The translations under genes and the position numbers were made by a program. A model generated the notes under the pieces. The model searched no databases. It was not told the origin of the DNA and was given only the letters and a program-made list of their open reading frames with translations. Source: Gracilibacillus orientalis (GTDB lineage Bacteria > Bacillota > Bacilli > Bacillales > Amphibacillaceae). From it: a DNA stretch of 64,000 bases. The number at the start of each line of letters is the position of its first letter. The first letter of the stretch is position 1. The DNA lies in assembly GCF_900114645.1 (NCBI RefSeq), contig NZ_FOTR01000001.1, forward strand, positions 372,001 through 436,000. Reading direction: 5' to 3'. Below, one piece after another: positions 42,314 through 52,170 of the stretch.

Positions 42314-42913
42314 TTACATCACCATTCCTTTCAGGTAGACGAATGTAAAGATAAAAATCCATACTACATCTAAAAAGTGCCAATATAGACTTGATATAAA
42401 TAATTTACTGGATGTTTTTTCAGTAATTCCGCGACGATAAACCTGTACAAGTAATAAGCTAATCCAGATAATCCCGAAAGTTACGTGTGCACCGTGTGTT
42501 CCTAGCAATGTGAAAAAAGCAGCTGTAAAACCACTAGTTTGAATTGTTGCACCTTCATGAACATAATGGATAAACTCATTAATTTCCATGTACAAGAAGC
42601 CTGCTCCCAGTAACAAGGTCACGATCATCCAGATAAGTAATCCTTTTTTATCATGATTACGCATGGAATGAATTGCTAACCCACTCGTAAAACTACTTGT
42701 TAACAAAATAAAGGTCTCGATCAAGACATCTTTTAGAATAAAGATGTCTTGACCCGCTGGTCCATCAGCTGTGTTATGCTCTAATACAAAATAAGAAGCA
42801 AACAATGTGGAGAAAAGTACTATTTCCGCACCCAGAAAGACCCAAAAACCTAAAATATTCATCTGACTTTGCTCTGTATTATATTCTAACGGTGTAGTAG
42901 TATGGGATGTCAT
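42314..42913 (-). CDS. qoxC: aa3-type quinol oxidase subunit III
   Basis: This 199-residue protein has five membrane helices and the subunit III signature LGTHGAHVTFGIIWISLL (about residues 132-149), ending SLYWHFLDVVWIFIFTFVYL (about 174-193). It stabilises the catalytic subunit. The ATG overlaps the qoxB stop (ATGA). Confidence 0.94.
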   Translation of the reverse strand: MTSHTTTPLEYNTEQSQMNILGFWVFLGAEIVLFSTLFASYFVLEHNTADGPAGQDIFILKDVLIETFILLTSSFTSGLAIHSMRNHDKKGLLIWMIVTLLLGAGFLYMEINEFIHYVHEGATIQTSGFTAAFFTLLGTHGAHVTFGIIWISLLLVQVYRRGITEKTSSKLFISSLYWHFLDVVWIFIFTFVYLKGMVM

Positions 42914-44856
42914 TCTAAATCACCTCTCCACTCTCTTTCTTCCTCTTCTAATTCATCCACCGGAATGTGATAACCATCGTCATAATCAAATGTGTTGGCA
43001 ACTAAACCAATCACAATACCAACCGCTGCGATAATTGCTAGCGGAATCCATTCAAAGACTAGGAAAAATCCGACTAGACCAAATGCTCCTGCTAAAACGA
43101 TCGGTGTCCATGAATTACTTGGCATATGAACAGGTTTTAAATCTGCTTTCTTCAAACCTGTTTCACCTTTTTTCTTCTTATACCAGAAGTCGTCTAAGGT
43201 CTCCACTTCTGGAACTACCGCAAAATTATAATGTGGTGCTGGAGAAGCTGTGCTCCACTCTAGCGTACGGGCATTCCACGGATCATTCCCGACATCTCTA
43301 GATGCATAACGGAAGCTCCAGTAAATGTTATAGCATAATGCTGCAAATCCTGCTGCCATCACAAGTGATCCGATTGCTGAGAATCCTAGCCAAGCACCCC
43401 ATCCGGTACTTTCCGCATAAGTGTACATACGGCGTGACATGCCGTCCAGTCCAACAAAGAACATCGGCATAAATGTTAAATTGAAGCCAATCACAAATAA
43501 CCAGAAATGCCATTTACCGATTTTTTCGTTCAGTTTGAAACCAAACATTTTTGGCCACCAGTAATAAAGAGCAGCAAATACCGCAAATACCACACCAGGT
43601 ATTAATACATAGTGGAAGTGTGCCACTAAGAACATCGTATTATGGTATTGATAGTCCGCTGCTGCCATCGCAAGCATAACACCTGTTACTCCACCTATTG
43701 TAAAACATGGAATAAATGCTAATGACCATAACATGGACGTAGTAAATTGAATCCGACCCTTACGTAACGTAAATAACCAGTTAAAGATTTTTACGCCGGT
43801 CGGAATTGCAATCATCATCGTTGTTAGTGAGAAGATCGAGTTCACCGCTGCACTGTTTCCCATGGTATAGAAGTGGTGTACCCAAACTAACATACTTAAA
43901 AACGCAATACCGGCAATGGCATATACCATTGATTTATACCCGTATAAATTTTTGCGTGCGAAGGTTGCAATGACCTCTGAGAACATACCGAACGCTGGTA
44001 ATACAACAATATACACTTCCGGATGTCCCCATAACCAGAACAAATTCAGCCATAACATGGGGTCGCCGCCAGCTGCCACCGTGAAAAAGTGTGTGCCAAA
44101 TAAACGATCTAACGTCATGAAAAGCAATGCTACGGTTAGGATCGGGAATGCAGCAACGATAATGATGTTTGTGATAAATGCTGACCACGTGAAGATTGGC
44201 AACTTCATCCAAGACATACCTGGTGCACGCATTTTAATAATCGTTACGACAAAGTTAATTCCCGTCGCTAATGTACCGATACCAGCTATTTGTAAGGAAA
44301 GGGCGTAATAGTTATTCCCGACACCTGGTGTAAATTCTTTGCCTGCTAAAGGAAAGTAAGAGGTCCATCCTGCGTCAGGTGAACCGCCGATAACAAATGA
44401 AAGGTTAAATAACATGGCCCCAGCAAAGAATATCCAAAAGCTGAAAGCATTCAACTTCGGAAACGCCACATCCCGTGCTCCAATTTGTAACGGAATAACG
44501 ACGTTCATAATACCAATCAACAGGGGCATCGCCATAAACAAAATCATGATAACACCATGAGTTGTAAATATTTCATCATAATGCTGTGCATCTAATATAT
44601 CCAATTCTGGTCTAGATGTTTGTGCCTTCATTAAAAGGCCATCCACCCCACCTCTAAAGAACATGAGCACCCCAGCTAAAACATACATAATCCCTATTTT
44701 TTTATGATCAACCGTTGTGAACCATTCACTCCACAACCATTTCCATCTTTTTAAATACGTAATTAAAGCAATCAGACCAACCATTGTCAGACCAATTCCA
44801 ATTTGTGATGCCAAGATTAATGGATCACCTGTAACAAAAAATTCATCCCATGACAT
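42910..44856 (-). CDS. qoxB: aa3-type quinol oxidase subunit I
   Basis: The 648-residue protein has the heme-copper oxidase signature WLFWLWGHPEVYIVVLP-like region (about residues 277-295, copper B His and cross-linked Tyr), VWVHHFYTMG (about 330-339, two His) and HFHYVLIPG (about 417-425, heme ligands). It reduces oxygen to water and pumps protons using menaquinol. AGAGGTGG precedes ATG 44856; in-frame GTGs overlap that site, so the ATG is chosen. Confidence 0.95.
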   Translation of the reverse strand: MSWDEFFVTGDPLILASQIGIGLTMVGLIALITYLKRWKWLWSEWFTTVDHKKIGIMYVLAGVLMFFRGGVDGLLMKAQTSRPELDILDAQHYDEIFTTHGVIMILFMAMPLLIGIMNVVIPLQIGARDVAFPKLNAFSFWIFFAGAMLFNLSFVIGGSPDAGWTSYFPLAGKEFTPGVGNNYYALSLQIAGIGTLATGINFVVTIIKMRAPGMSWMKLPIFTWSAFITNIIIVAAFPILTVALLFMTLDRLFGTHFFTVAAGGDPMLWLNLFWLWGHPEVYIVVLPAFGMFSEVIATFARKNLYGYKSMVYAIAGIAFLSMLVWVHHFYTMGNSAAVNSIFSLTTMMIAIPTGVKIFNWLFTLRKGRIQFTTSMLWSLAFIPCFTIGGVTGVMLAMAAADYQYHNTMFLVAHFHYVLIPGVVFAVFAALYYWWPKMFGFKLNEKIGKWHFWLFVIGFNLTFMPMFFVGLDGMSRRMYTYAESTGWGAWLGFSAIGSLVMAAGFAALCYNIYWSFRYASRDVGNDPWNARTLEWSTASPAPHYNFAVVPEVETLDDFWYKKKKGETGLKKADLKPVHMPSNSWTPIVLAGAFGLVGFFLVFEWIPLAIIAAVGIVIGLVANTFDYDDGYHIPVDELEEEEREWRGDLE

Positions 44857-44873
44857 GTCGTTCACCACCTCTT

Positions 44874-45875
44874 TTAATGATGTGAGTGATCTGTCGTAGC
44901 AGAGTCACTTGTTTCTTCTGTATCTTGATTTTCGTTTTCTTCCTGGACATCTTCATGATCTTCTTCATGATCTTCTTCTTGATCTTCCTCGTCATCTCCG
45001 TGGTCAATTCGATATAGTTCTGAATCAATATATTTTTCTGAACCACCATGAGCATGATCAATCCACTCTAAATGTGTTCCGTTAAATGTCATACGTCCCA
45101 AAACACCTGGCTTGAGGATTTCACTGTATTTTTCTTCAGATAAATCTATCGCTGTGTTATGCACTTCATGTACCCATTTATTAAAATCTTCTTCTGTTTG
45201 TGCTTGCACTTCAAACTCCATGTGAGCATATCCTTGACCATTAAAGTTTGTGTTTCTACCATAAAATGAACCTGGTTTGTCTGCTACTAAGTATAGATTG
45301 GTTTGCATATTGGCCATTGTATATTTTTGCCCACCTAATTGAGGTACCCAAAATGATTGCATCGTTCCTGCAGATGTTAATTTGAATTGAACGGGATGAT
45401 CTGCCGGAATATTAATATAATTCACTGTTTCAATATCTTGTTCCGGATAACTGAAAATCCATTTCCAATCCGCTGATGTTACATTGATAACAAGCGGTTC
45501 TTCATCTTTATAACCTTTAGGAATATCCTCGACCTCATAAATGGTTTTCATCGTGGGAATCATCAAGGCAATAACGATAATAATCGGAATCGTAAACCAA
45601 GTTATTTCCAGAAGATGATTTCCTTTTTCCTCTTTTGGTTCGAAATCACCGTCATCTTTTCGCGCTCGATATTTCCAAACAATGTAGGTGAATAACACAA
45701 AAATAATGACTACGACGACTAACATTAAAATAATCGAATATACAATTAAATCTGTTAAACTTCTTGCGACAGGCCCTTTAGGATCAAATACGAGCAGTTT
45801 TGATTCACAGCCTGCAAGTAAAACAGGAATGAACAATAAAGTGAGAGCATATATGAGCTTCTTCATTGCTTTCAT
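44874..45875 (-). CDS. qoxA: aa3-type quinol oxidase subunit II
   Basis: This 333-residue protein has a lipoprotein signal (lipobox LAGC, Cys 23), two membrane helices (about 43-68 and 92-112) and a cupredoxin domain (about 125-235). The copper A cysteines of cytochrome c oxidases are missing (QSFWVPQLGGQKY), so it takes electrons from quinol. The last 50 residues are strikingly acidic (HGDDEEDQEEDHEEDHED) and end in HSHH; this tail is longer than in B. subtilis QoxA. AAAGGAG precedes the ATG. Confidence 0.93.
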   Translation of the reverse strand: MKAMKKLIYALTLLFIPVLLAGCESKLLVFDPKGPVARSLTDLIVYSIILMLVVVVIIFVLFTYIVWKYRARKDDGDFEPKEEKGNHLLEITWFTIPIIIVIALMIPTMKTIYEVEDIPKGYKDEEPLVINVTSADWKWIFSYPEQDIETVNYINIPADHPVQFKLTSAGTMQSFWVPQLGGQKYTMANMQTNLYLVADKPGSFYGRNTNFNGQGYAHMEFEVQAQTEEDFNKWVHEVHNTAIDLSEEKYSEILKPGVLGRMTFNGTHLEWIDHAHGGSEKYIDSELYRIDHGDDEEDQEEDHEEDHEDVQEENENQDTEETSDSATTDHSHH

Positions 45876-46097
45876 GGTGTTTCTCCTTTCGTTAAAAACA
45901 TTTCTATTACTTTACATACCCTTTTGTTTACTAAGTAAAATTACATCTGTGTTACATTGTGACAGGTAAATGTGATGAAAGTATGATGAAGTCATAAATG
46001 TCATAATTTGTTCAAAATAACGCCATCCATTTTACTAATAACGTATTTTTCTATACTATTTGAGTAGAGACAAAATTGAAGTTTGAGAGGGATAACA

Positions 46098-46793
46098 ATG
46101 AAGACGATATTAATTGTCGATGATGAACAACAAATGAGAACGATGTTAACCTTATATTTAAGAAATGATTTTAATTTAATAGAAGCTAAAAATGGCAACG
46201 AAGCAATCCATTTATTAAAACAAAACGAGATTGACCTTGTATTGTTAGATATAATGATGCCTGATTTAGACGGTATAGAAGCGTGTAAGCAAATGAAAAC
46301 GATCAAACCGGATGTTCCAATCATCTTACTTACCGCCTTAAACGAAACCTCTCAAAAAGTAGAAGGACTAACAATTGGAGCAGACGATTATGTAGTTAAA
46401 CCTTTTGAGCCGAAAGAATTATTAGCACGGATTCAAGTACAACTCAGGCATTTTCACAAGGAGAGAGAACAGACAAAAAACATACAGTTCAATGAATTAA
46501 AAATTGATCCTCTATCCCATACCGTTACGGTTCATGGAAAAGAAGTCAAATACAGTCCCAAAGAATTTGATTTACTCTATTTGATGGCATCCCATCCAAA
46601 CCGGGTATACACCAGAGAACAGCTATTAGATTTAATATGGGGATTGGATGATATTGTCGATATCAGAACAGTAGATTCACATGTTCGATACGTGCGTGAT
46701 AAATTGAAGAAAGCTAGCGTATCCCATCAGCCAATAGTAACCGTTTGGGGTGTTGGATACAAATTTGATTGGGAGGATAACCATGAAACTTAA
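46098..46793 (+). CDS. OmpR-family response regulator
   Basis: This 231-residue protein has a receiver domain with acidic residues IVDDEQQMR, phospho-acceptor Asp in LVLLDIMMPDLDG (about residue 52) and Lys in VVKPFEPKE (about 102). A winged-helix OmpR/PhoB domain follows (about 135-229: KYSPKEFDLLYLMASHPNRVYTREQLL). GAGAGGGATAAC precedes ATG 46098. It overlaps the histidine kinase by 11 bases. It is divergent from qoxABCD, so it may respond to respiration or envelope state, but this is only positional. Confidence 0.93.
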   Translation: MKTILIVDDEQQMRTMLTLYLRNDFNLIEAKNGNEAIHLLKQNEIDLVLLDIMMPDLDGIEACKQMKTIKPDVPIILLTALNETSQKVEGLTIGADDYVVKPFEPKELLARIQVQLRHFHKEREQTKNIQFNELKIDPLSHTVTVHGKEVKYSPKEFDLLYLMASHPNRVYTREQLLDLIWGLDDIVDIRTVDSHVRYVRDKLKKASVSHQPIVTVWGVGYKFDWEDNHET

Positions 46794-48198
46794 TAGTGTT
46801 GTTTTTAAGCTTGGAGCCACCATCTTATTTTTACAACTCATTATTTTAATTCCACTTGGGTATATTATTTTACAACTCATTTTAAACTACTCCATGAACC
46901 AGACGGAGCAGCAGCTTGTACAGCTGTCAGAAAAATATGCAACACAAGTAAACAATATAGATGATCCAGAAAATCTACAACTGTTGGAACACCTAGCAAA
47001 TATGACAGATACAAGTGCGGTCATTCTGGATCAAAATGGCGAAACCGTTTTACAATCAAATTGGCATGAAGATATCACCGATGAAGTGCTCGCTAATCCA
47101 CAAATCAGGCAATTAGAACACGGGGAAACGATTGTGGAAGAGTACACATTTAACAGTACAACTTATTTAAAAGTAGCACAGCCGATCACGAATCAGGATC
47201 GTATACAAGGTAGTGTTGTTTTATTCTCTTCATTCGGACTTATCAGCAATTCGATTCATAATATTATTTTTCTTGTGATTTTTGCAAGTTTAGGAGCAGT
47301 TGCATTAGCAATCGGATTCACCTTTTTCATTTCAAAAAAATTAGGTGCACCATTAATCGCTATGGAGAAAGTCGCTAAACAAATAGCGGAAAAAAAGAAC
47401 TTCTCTTTACGTGTTGATTATAAAGCGAATGACGAAATTGGTTCTCTGGCACATGCAATTAACCATCTATCCGAAACATTGGAGCGTTATCAGACAAACC
47501 GGAATGAATTTTTCTCGAATATCACACATGAACTAAAAACCCCGTTAACTTATGTAAAAGGGTATGCCAACGCCGTACGTCACGAGATGTATCAAAGTAA
47601 AGAAGAACGTGAGGAATTCCTCGAAATTATCGAGAATGAAGCGGATCATATCAGTAACTTAATGGATGATCTCACAGACATATCCAAAATTGAAGAAGGA
47701 AAGATCGATTTAAATAAAGAAGATATCAATATAAATAACTTAACGGAGGAAATGATAAGACGATCACAGTTCAGAGCTTCGGAAAAAGGACTAAAAATGA
47801 ATTTAGATGTACCGGACAATACCGTCTTTTTATTCGCAGACAAAAACAGACTTGATCAAGTATTAACAAATCTAGTCGAAAATGCCGTTCGATACACAGA
47901 AAAAGGCAGTATTACCTTGCAAGTAAAAGAAGAACGTAATCAAATAATCATTCGGGTAAAAGATACAGGTATTGGTATTAAAACAGAAGCTATACCATAC
48001 CTTTTCGAGCGTTTCTATCGAGTTGATAAATCTAGATCCCGCGCAAATGGAGGAACTGGATTAGGCTTAGCAATTGTAAAAAATTTAGTTGAAATGCATG
48101 AAGGAGACATCGATGTCGATAGTGAATTAAATAAAGGAACAACGATCACATTACGCTTTCCGAAAGAGGAGAATTCCCAGCATACGACATCAAAATAA
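46783..48198 (+). CDS. Sensor histidine kinase
   Basis: The 471-residue protein has two membrane helices (about 8-35 and 160-190) flanking an extracytoplasmic sensor domain of about 125 residues. A HAMP domain (about 192-245), the H-box FFSNITHELKTPLTYV (His about 254), N-box LVENAVRY (about 372), and G-boxes DTGIGI and GGTGLGLAI follow. GGGAGGA precedes ATG 46783. It phosphorylates the overlapping response regulator. The signal is not evident. Confidence 0.93.
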   Translation: MKLNSVVFKLGATILFLQLIILIPLGYIILQLILNYSMNQTEQQLVQLSEKYATQVNNIDDPENLQLLEHLANMTDTSAVILDQNGETVLQSNWHEDITDEVLANPQIRQLEHGETIVEEYTFNSTTYLKVAQPITNQDRIQGSVVLFSSFGLISNSIHNIIFLVIFASLGAVALAIGFTFFISKKLGAPLIAMEKVAKQIAEKKNFSLRVDYKANDEIGSLAHAINHLSETLERYQTNRNEFFSNITHELKTPLTYVKGYANAVRHEMYQSKEEREEFLEIIENEADHISNLMDDLTDISKIEEGKIDLNKEDININNLTEEMIRRSQFRASEKGLKMNLDVPDNTVFLFADKNRLDQVLTNLVENAVRYTEKGSITLQVKEERNQIIIRVKDTGIGIKTEAIPYLFERFYRVDKSRSRANGGTGLGLAIVKNLVEMHEGDIDVDSELNKGTTITLRFPKEENSQHTTSK

Positions 48199-48236
48199 AG
48201 TGATAAATACGAACATTAATGGAAAGGACGACCATC

Positions 48237-49244
48237 ATGGAACTGCAACTAATCGAAGTCTATATCCCTGTCCATCGATTTGAACGATTTCTAAGAGAAG
48301 TCGAAGAATACCATGTGATAGAAAAATGGTATACGCAAATATCGGAAGAAGAGCAATTAGTCAAAATATTAATCGAAAAAAAATATGCAGAAGAGATCTT
48401 AGATTTTCTCGAAGTAAATGACCGTGGCCAGGAAGATATACGAGCTCTACTCTATAATATTTCGACATATATACCAAGAATAGAAGTTGAAGAGGAAGAA
48501 GATCAAGAAGAAGAAGATCCTGAAGAAAAACAAAAAGAAATTACTCGTGCCAGCCGACATGAATTATATAATGTTGTACAATCATCCAGTACTTCAAATG
48601 TGAATTATATTTGGATGTTGCTATTATCTTCTGTAGTTGCAACAGCTGGCATTGTCAAAGATAGTGCTGCTATTGTTATTGGAGCCATGGTAATTGCACC
48701 CTTAATCGGTCCTTTTACTGCACTTGCTTTTGCTGCAACGCTAGGTGATTATAATTTGATGAAAAGGTCTGTTTTAACATGTTTATATGGTTTAGTGATA
48801 CCTATAGTAATAGCGATTATTTTTGGATTAATCTTTAATTTGCCGATTAATAGTGATGAATTTTTAGCAAGGACAAACATTGGATTGATGGATATTGTCG
48901 TAGCACTTGCGGCTGGTACAGCAGGTGCGATGTCATTTGCTAAACGGGTATCCGAAGCACTTGTTGGGGTGATGGTGTCAGTCGCATTATTACCACCTGC
49001 AGTCGTACTAGGAATGATGCTAGGAGCTTTTGAATTTCAGCAGGCACTAACTCCGTTGATTCTCTTAATGGTAAATATAAGCGCCATTCTTTTCTCAGCA
49101 ATACTTGTTTTTTGGACAAGTGGCATAGAACCGGTTAAATGGAGCGAAATTCAAGTTGCCCAAACGTCAAAAACCTATTCTCTCTTATTTGTCAGTAGCG
49201 TCATTATTATTTTAGCTGTGATGATTATTATTATTCAATTTTAA
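48237..49244 (+). CDS. DUF389 family membrane protein
   Basis: This 335-residue protein has a ferredoxin-like N-terminus (about residues 1-85), an acidic linker (EEEEDQEEEDPEEKQ) and a DUF389 membrane domain with six helices: KDSAAIVIGAMVIAPLIGPFTALAFA (about 141-166) and GTAGAMSFAKRVSEALVGVMVSVALLPPAVV (about 224-254). The family (TIGR00341) is of unknown function, perhaps a transporter. The ATG at 48237 has GGAAAGG upstream. It follows the two-component genes by 38 bases, so co-transcription is likely. Confidence 0.88.
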   Translation: MELQLIEVYIPVHRFERFLREVEEYHVIEKWYTQISEEEQLVKILIEKKYAEEILDFLEVNDRGQEDIRALLYNISTYIPRIEVEEEEDQEEEDPEEKQKEITRASRHELYNVVQSSSTSNVNYIWMLLLSSVVATAGIVKDSAAIVIGAMVIAPLIGPFTALAFAATLGDYNLMKRSVLTCLYGLVIPIVIAIIFGLIFNLPINSDEFLARTNIGLMDIVVALAAGTAGAMSFAKRVSEALVGVMVSVALLPPAVVLGMMLGAFEFQQALTPLILLMVNISAILFSAILVFWTSGIEPVKWSEIQVAQTSKTYSLLFVSSVIIILAVMIIIIQF

Positions 49245-49473
49245 AAAAAGTGGTCAAAACTCACTTCGTTTAACTTATCAGATACTAACTGGGACGCAAT
49301 GCAATTTAAATTCACCTCTTTCTCAGTTTGTTGAGTTCTGCCATATGCCCGGTATGTTCCGCCCCGGGGTAAAATAGAGATTTTAAACGTTTGCACTTTT
49401 AACAAAAACTTTACTTGTCGATGTGTGACGGGATTGCTATACTTACAAAGAAATTTTGAACAGGGAGGTTTTT

Positions 49474-50670
49474 ATGACTACAGAAAAAAACACTTTTCGT
49501 GATTTACTGGTCATTTTGTGGATTGCAACTCGATTAGGATTCACCTCATTCGGTGGCCCTGTCGCACACCTCGGCTATTTTCATGAGGAATACGTACGCC
49601 GAAAAAAATGGCTCGATGAAAAAGCTTATGCAGATTTAGTAGCATTGTGCCAATTCCTACCTGGCCCTGCGAGCAGTCAAGTCGGCATTGGTGTCGGAAT
49701 CATTCGTGGCGGTGTATTAGGTGGTATTCTAGCATTTCTTGGCTTCACCTTACCATCGGTTATCATCCTTATCTTATTTGCATTAGCGCTTCACCAGTTT
49801 TCCTTTTATGATGCAAGCTTTATCCATGGTTTAAAAATTGTTGCTGTGGCCGTTGTCGCCCATGCAATTATGGGAATGGGTGCTAAATTAACTCCTGATT
49901 TACCACGAAAAGCGATAGCTATAATCGCTTTAGCTGTCATGCTTGCATGGCAAACAACGATTACACAAGTGATAATCATCTTGGTCGCAGCGGCAATCGG
50001 TATTTTCTTTTTCCAGAAACAAGAAAGACAAGACCAACCTGCACGGCTACGTTTATCTTTATCCAAGAAAACAGCCATTATTAGTATTACTTTATTTTTT
50101 ATCTTATTAGGCGTGCTTCCAATTGCAAGTCAGATCACAAACTGGCAATGGCTTGCGATGTTTGACAGCTTTTACCGTTCTGGTGCTCTTGTATTTGGCG
50201 GTGGACATGTTGTTTTACCATTATTAGAGCAAGAATTTGTACCAACTGGTTGGGTAACGGAACAAGAATTTTTAGCTGGTTATGGGGCTGCACAAGCAGT
50301 ACCTGGTCCGCTCTTTACTTTTGCAGCATACCTTGGAACTGTAATCGGCGGTATTCCTGGTGGTTTACTCGCTACAGTTGCTATCTTTCTACCGGCCTTT
50401 TTACTTATTATTGGTAGTTTACCTTTTTGGCATGCGTTACGCCACATTTCCTCTGTACGTGGTGCCTTACTTAGTGTCAATGCAGCCGTTGTTGGTTTGT
50501 TAATCGCTGCTTTTTATCAACCAATTTGGACAAGTACGATTATAGAAACGAAGGATTTTATCTTAGCTGCAATTCTTTTTTGTTTATTAGCATTTTGGAA
50601 GTTGCCATCCTGGGTTGTTGTTATAATTGGATTGATTGGTGGCATCTTATTACCATACTTACCTTTTTAG
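49474..50670 (+). CDS. chrA: Chromate transporter family protein (ChrA, long form)
   Basis: This 398-residue protein has two ChrA half-domains in tandem. Half 1 has TRLGFTSFGGPVAHLGYFHEEYV (about residues 18-40) and CQFLPGPASSQVGIG (about 63-77). Half 2 has GALVFGGGHVVLPLLEQEFV (about 237-256) and GYGAAQAVPGPLFTFAAYLG (about 268-287). About ten membrane helices. The family exports chromate, perhaps by swapping for sulfate. GGGAGG precedes ATG 49474. A 21-bp minisatellite follows the stop. Confidence 0.9.
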   Translation: MTTEKNTFRDLLVILWIATRLGFTSFGGPVAHLGYFHEEYVRRKKWLDEKAYADLVALCQFLPGPASSQVGIGVGIIRGGVLGGILAFLGFTLPSVIILILFALALHQFSFYDASFIHGLKIVAVAVVAHAIMGMGAKLTPDLPRKAIAIIALAVMLAWQTTITQVIIILVAAAIGIFFFQKQERQDQPARLRLSLSKKTAIISITLFFILLGVLPIASQITNWQWLAMFDSFYRSGALVFGGGHVVLPLLEQEFVPTGWVTEQEFLAGYGAAQAVPGPLFTFAAYLGTVIGGIPGGLLATVAIFLPAFLLIIGSLPFWHALRHISSVRGALLSVNAAVVGLLIAAFYQPIWTSTIIETKDFILAAILFCLLAFWKLPSWVVVIIGLIGGILLPYLPF

Positions 50671-50697
50671 TGATCGGGAAATCCGGTCACTATTTTT

Positions 50698-50781
50698 CTG
50701 GACAGTTTTTCTCCATATCTGGACAGTATCGATTACTTTCTGGACAGTTTTGCCTTTTTTCTGGACACTTTCCATTTTACT
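50698..50781 (+). repeat. Four tandem 21-bp repeats
   Basis: Units start at 50698, 50719, 50740 and 50761, each with CTGGACA, giving an exact 21-bp period. The rest of each unit is T-rich and variable. Read from 50698 the frame stays open (LDSFSPY repeats) to a TAA at about 50806. The array lies 27 bases after the chrA stop. Confidence 0.9.
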
Positions 50782-50848
50782 TGCACATTTTTGATACTCA
50801 TTTTATAATATGAATATGTGTTCATGTATTGTATTGAGGAGGATATGT

Positions 50849-51766
50849 ATGGGACATCATCACGGACATGGTCATGGTCATAGTCATGATCATACTAGCA
50901 ATAAAAAAGCATTGCTGATCAGTTTTATATTTATTTCCACGTTTATGGTTATCGAAGTTATTGGTGGTATTCTAACAAATAGTCTAGCGTTATTATCTGA
51001 CGCTGGTCACATGCTAAGTGATGCGTTCGCTTTAGCACTAAGCTTGTTTGCATTTAAATTAAGCGAAAAAGCAGCCAACTCTCAGAATACTTATGGCTAC
51101 AAACGCTTTGAAATTTTAGCAGCATTTATCAATGGTGTCACACTTCTGGCCATTTCTATTTATATTTTTTATGAAGCCTTTCACCGTTTTTTAGACCCTC
51201 CTAATGTAAGTCCTATGATGATTTGGATTGCGATTACAGGACTTATCATTAACATTGTCGTCGCATTTATATTAATGTACGGTGGAGATACGAAAGATAA
51301 CCTAAATATGCGCAGTGCATTACTTCATGTATTCGGTGATTTACTTGGATCAATTGGCGCGATTATAGCTGGTCTACTCATTATGTTTTTTAATTGGAAT
51401 ATGGCAGATCCAATCGCAAGTATTATTGTCGCTGCTCTCATTTTGATTAGCGGCTACCGGGTCACTCGTGAGTCCTTTCATATATTAATGGAAGGTACTC
51501 CTAATTATTTATCATATGAGGACATTGAAAATAAGTTGGTCCAATTAGACGGTGTCATTAATATTCATGATTTACACGTCTGGACCATCACTTCAGATTT
51601 TCCAGCGTTAAGCTGTCATATGGTAGTAGAAGAAAATCTGGATCGGGATCTACTATTAAAAAAAGCAGTTAATGTTTTGCATGATGAATTTGCGATTCAT
51701 CATACAACCATTCAAATAGAAGGTCCACATGCAGATATGGAACATAATGAAAACAATTGTAATTGA
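50849..51766 (+). CDS. czcD: CzcD-type zinc/cobalt/cadmium efflux transporter (CDF)
   Basis: This 305-residue protein starts with a His-rich metal-binding tail (GHHHGHGHGHSHDH), then six helices with zinc-type sites LLSDAGHMLSDAFALA (about residues 44-59) and HVFGDLLGSIGAII (about 153-166), and a C-terminal domain (HDLHVWTITSDFPALSCHM). GAGGAGG precedes ATG 50849; upstream ATGs come before that site. It exports divalent metals in exchange for protons or potassium. It is followed 18 bases later by a czrA-like gene. Confidence 0.93.
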   Translation: MGHHHGHGHGHSHDHTSNKKALLISFIFISTFMVIEVIGGILTNSLALLSDAGHMLSDAFALALSLFAFKLSEKAANSQNTYGYKRFEILAAFINGVTLLAISIYIFYEAFHRFLDPPNVSPMMIWIAITGLIINIVVAFILMYGGDTKDNLNMRSALLHVFGDLLGSIGAIIAGLLIMFFNWNMADPIASIIVAALILISGYRVTRESFHILMEGTPNYLSYEDIENKLVQLDGVINIHDLHVWTITSDFPALSCHMVVEENLDRDLLLKKAVNVLHDEFAIHHTTIQIEGPHADMEHNENNCN

Positions 51767-51784
51767 TCACAGGAGGGATACATG

Positions 51785-52093
51785 ATGTCAGACGAAAACT
51801 ATCAGTCATTAGATGAAGAAACACTTTTTTTAATATCTCAAACTTTTAAAGCGTTAGCTGATCCGACAAGAATACGTATCTTGCATCTATTGTTTAATCG
51901 TGAGTTGTCTGTTTCCAACATTGCAGAACAACTTGATCTCAATCAATCAAATGTCTCCCATCAATTACGGTTTTTAAAAAATTTACGACTAGTGAAATAC
52001 AGGCGTGATGGTAAGACAATTTATTATTCCCAGGACGATGAGCATGTGATGAAAATATTGCAGCAATCGATTGACCATGCAACACATCATTAA
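51785..52093 (+). CDS. czrA: ArsR/SmtB metal-responsive repressor, CzrA-like
   Basis: This 102-residue winged-helix protein has [62 protein letters not shown] and C-terminal [17 protein letters not shown]. The alpha-5 ligands (D-x-H and H-xx-H) match the zinc/cobalt site of CzrA. CAGGAGGG precedes the ATG; an ATG three bases upstream is also possible. It probably represses czcD and itself until metal rises. Confidence 0.92.
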   Translation: MSDENYQSLDEETLFLISQTFKALADPTRIRILHLLFNRELSVSNIAEQLDLNQSNVSHQLRFLKNLRLVKYRRDGKTIYYSQDDEHVMKILQQSIDHATHH

Positions 52094-52115
52094 AAGTCGC
52101 TCAGACGTTATGTAA

Positions 52116-52170
52116 ATACAACAACACATGCATTTACCTTAGGGGAAAACGCATGTGTTGTTGTTGTTTT
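52116..52170. terminator. Strong bidirectional terminator after czrA
   Basis: ACAACAACACATGC (52118-52131) pairs perfectly with GCATGTGTTGTTGT (52151-52164), 14 bp. It lies between two convergent genes. Confidence 0.9.

Noticed and set aside
43916-44308. 130-codon plus-strand ORF
   Set aside because: Shadow of the qoxB coding strand; the opposite frame has clear oxidase motifs.
46001-46324. 107-codon minus-strand ORF
   Set aside because: Opposite the response regulator receiver domain.
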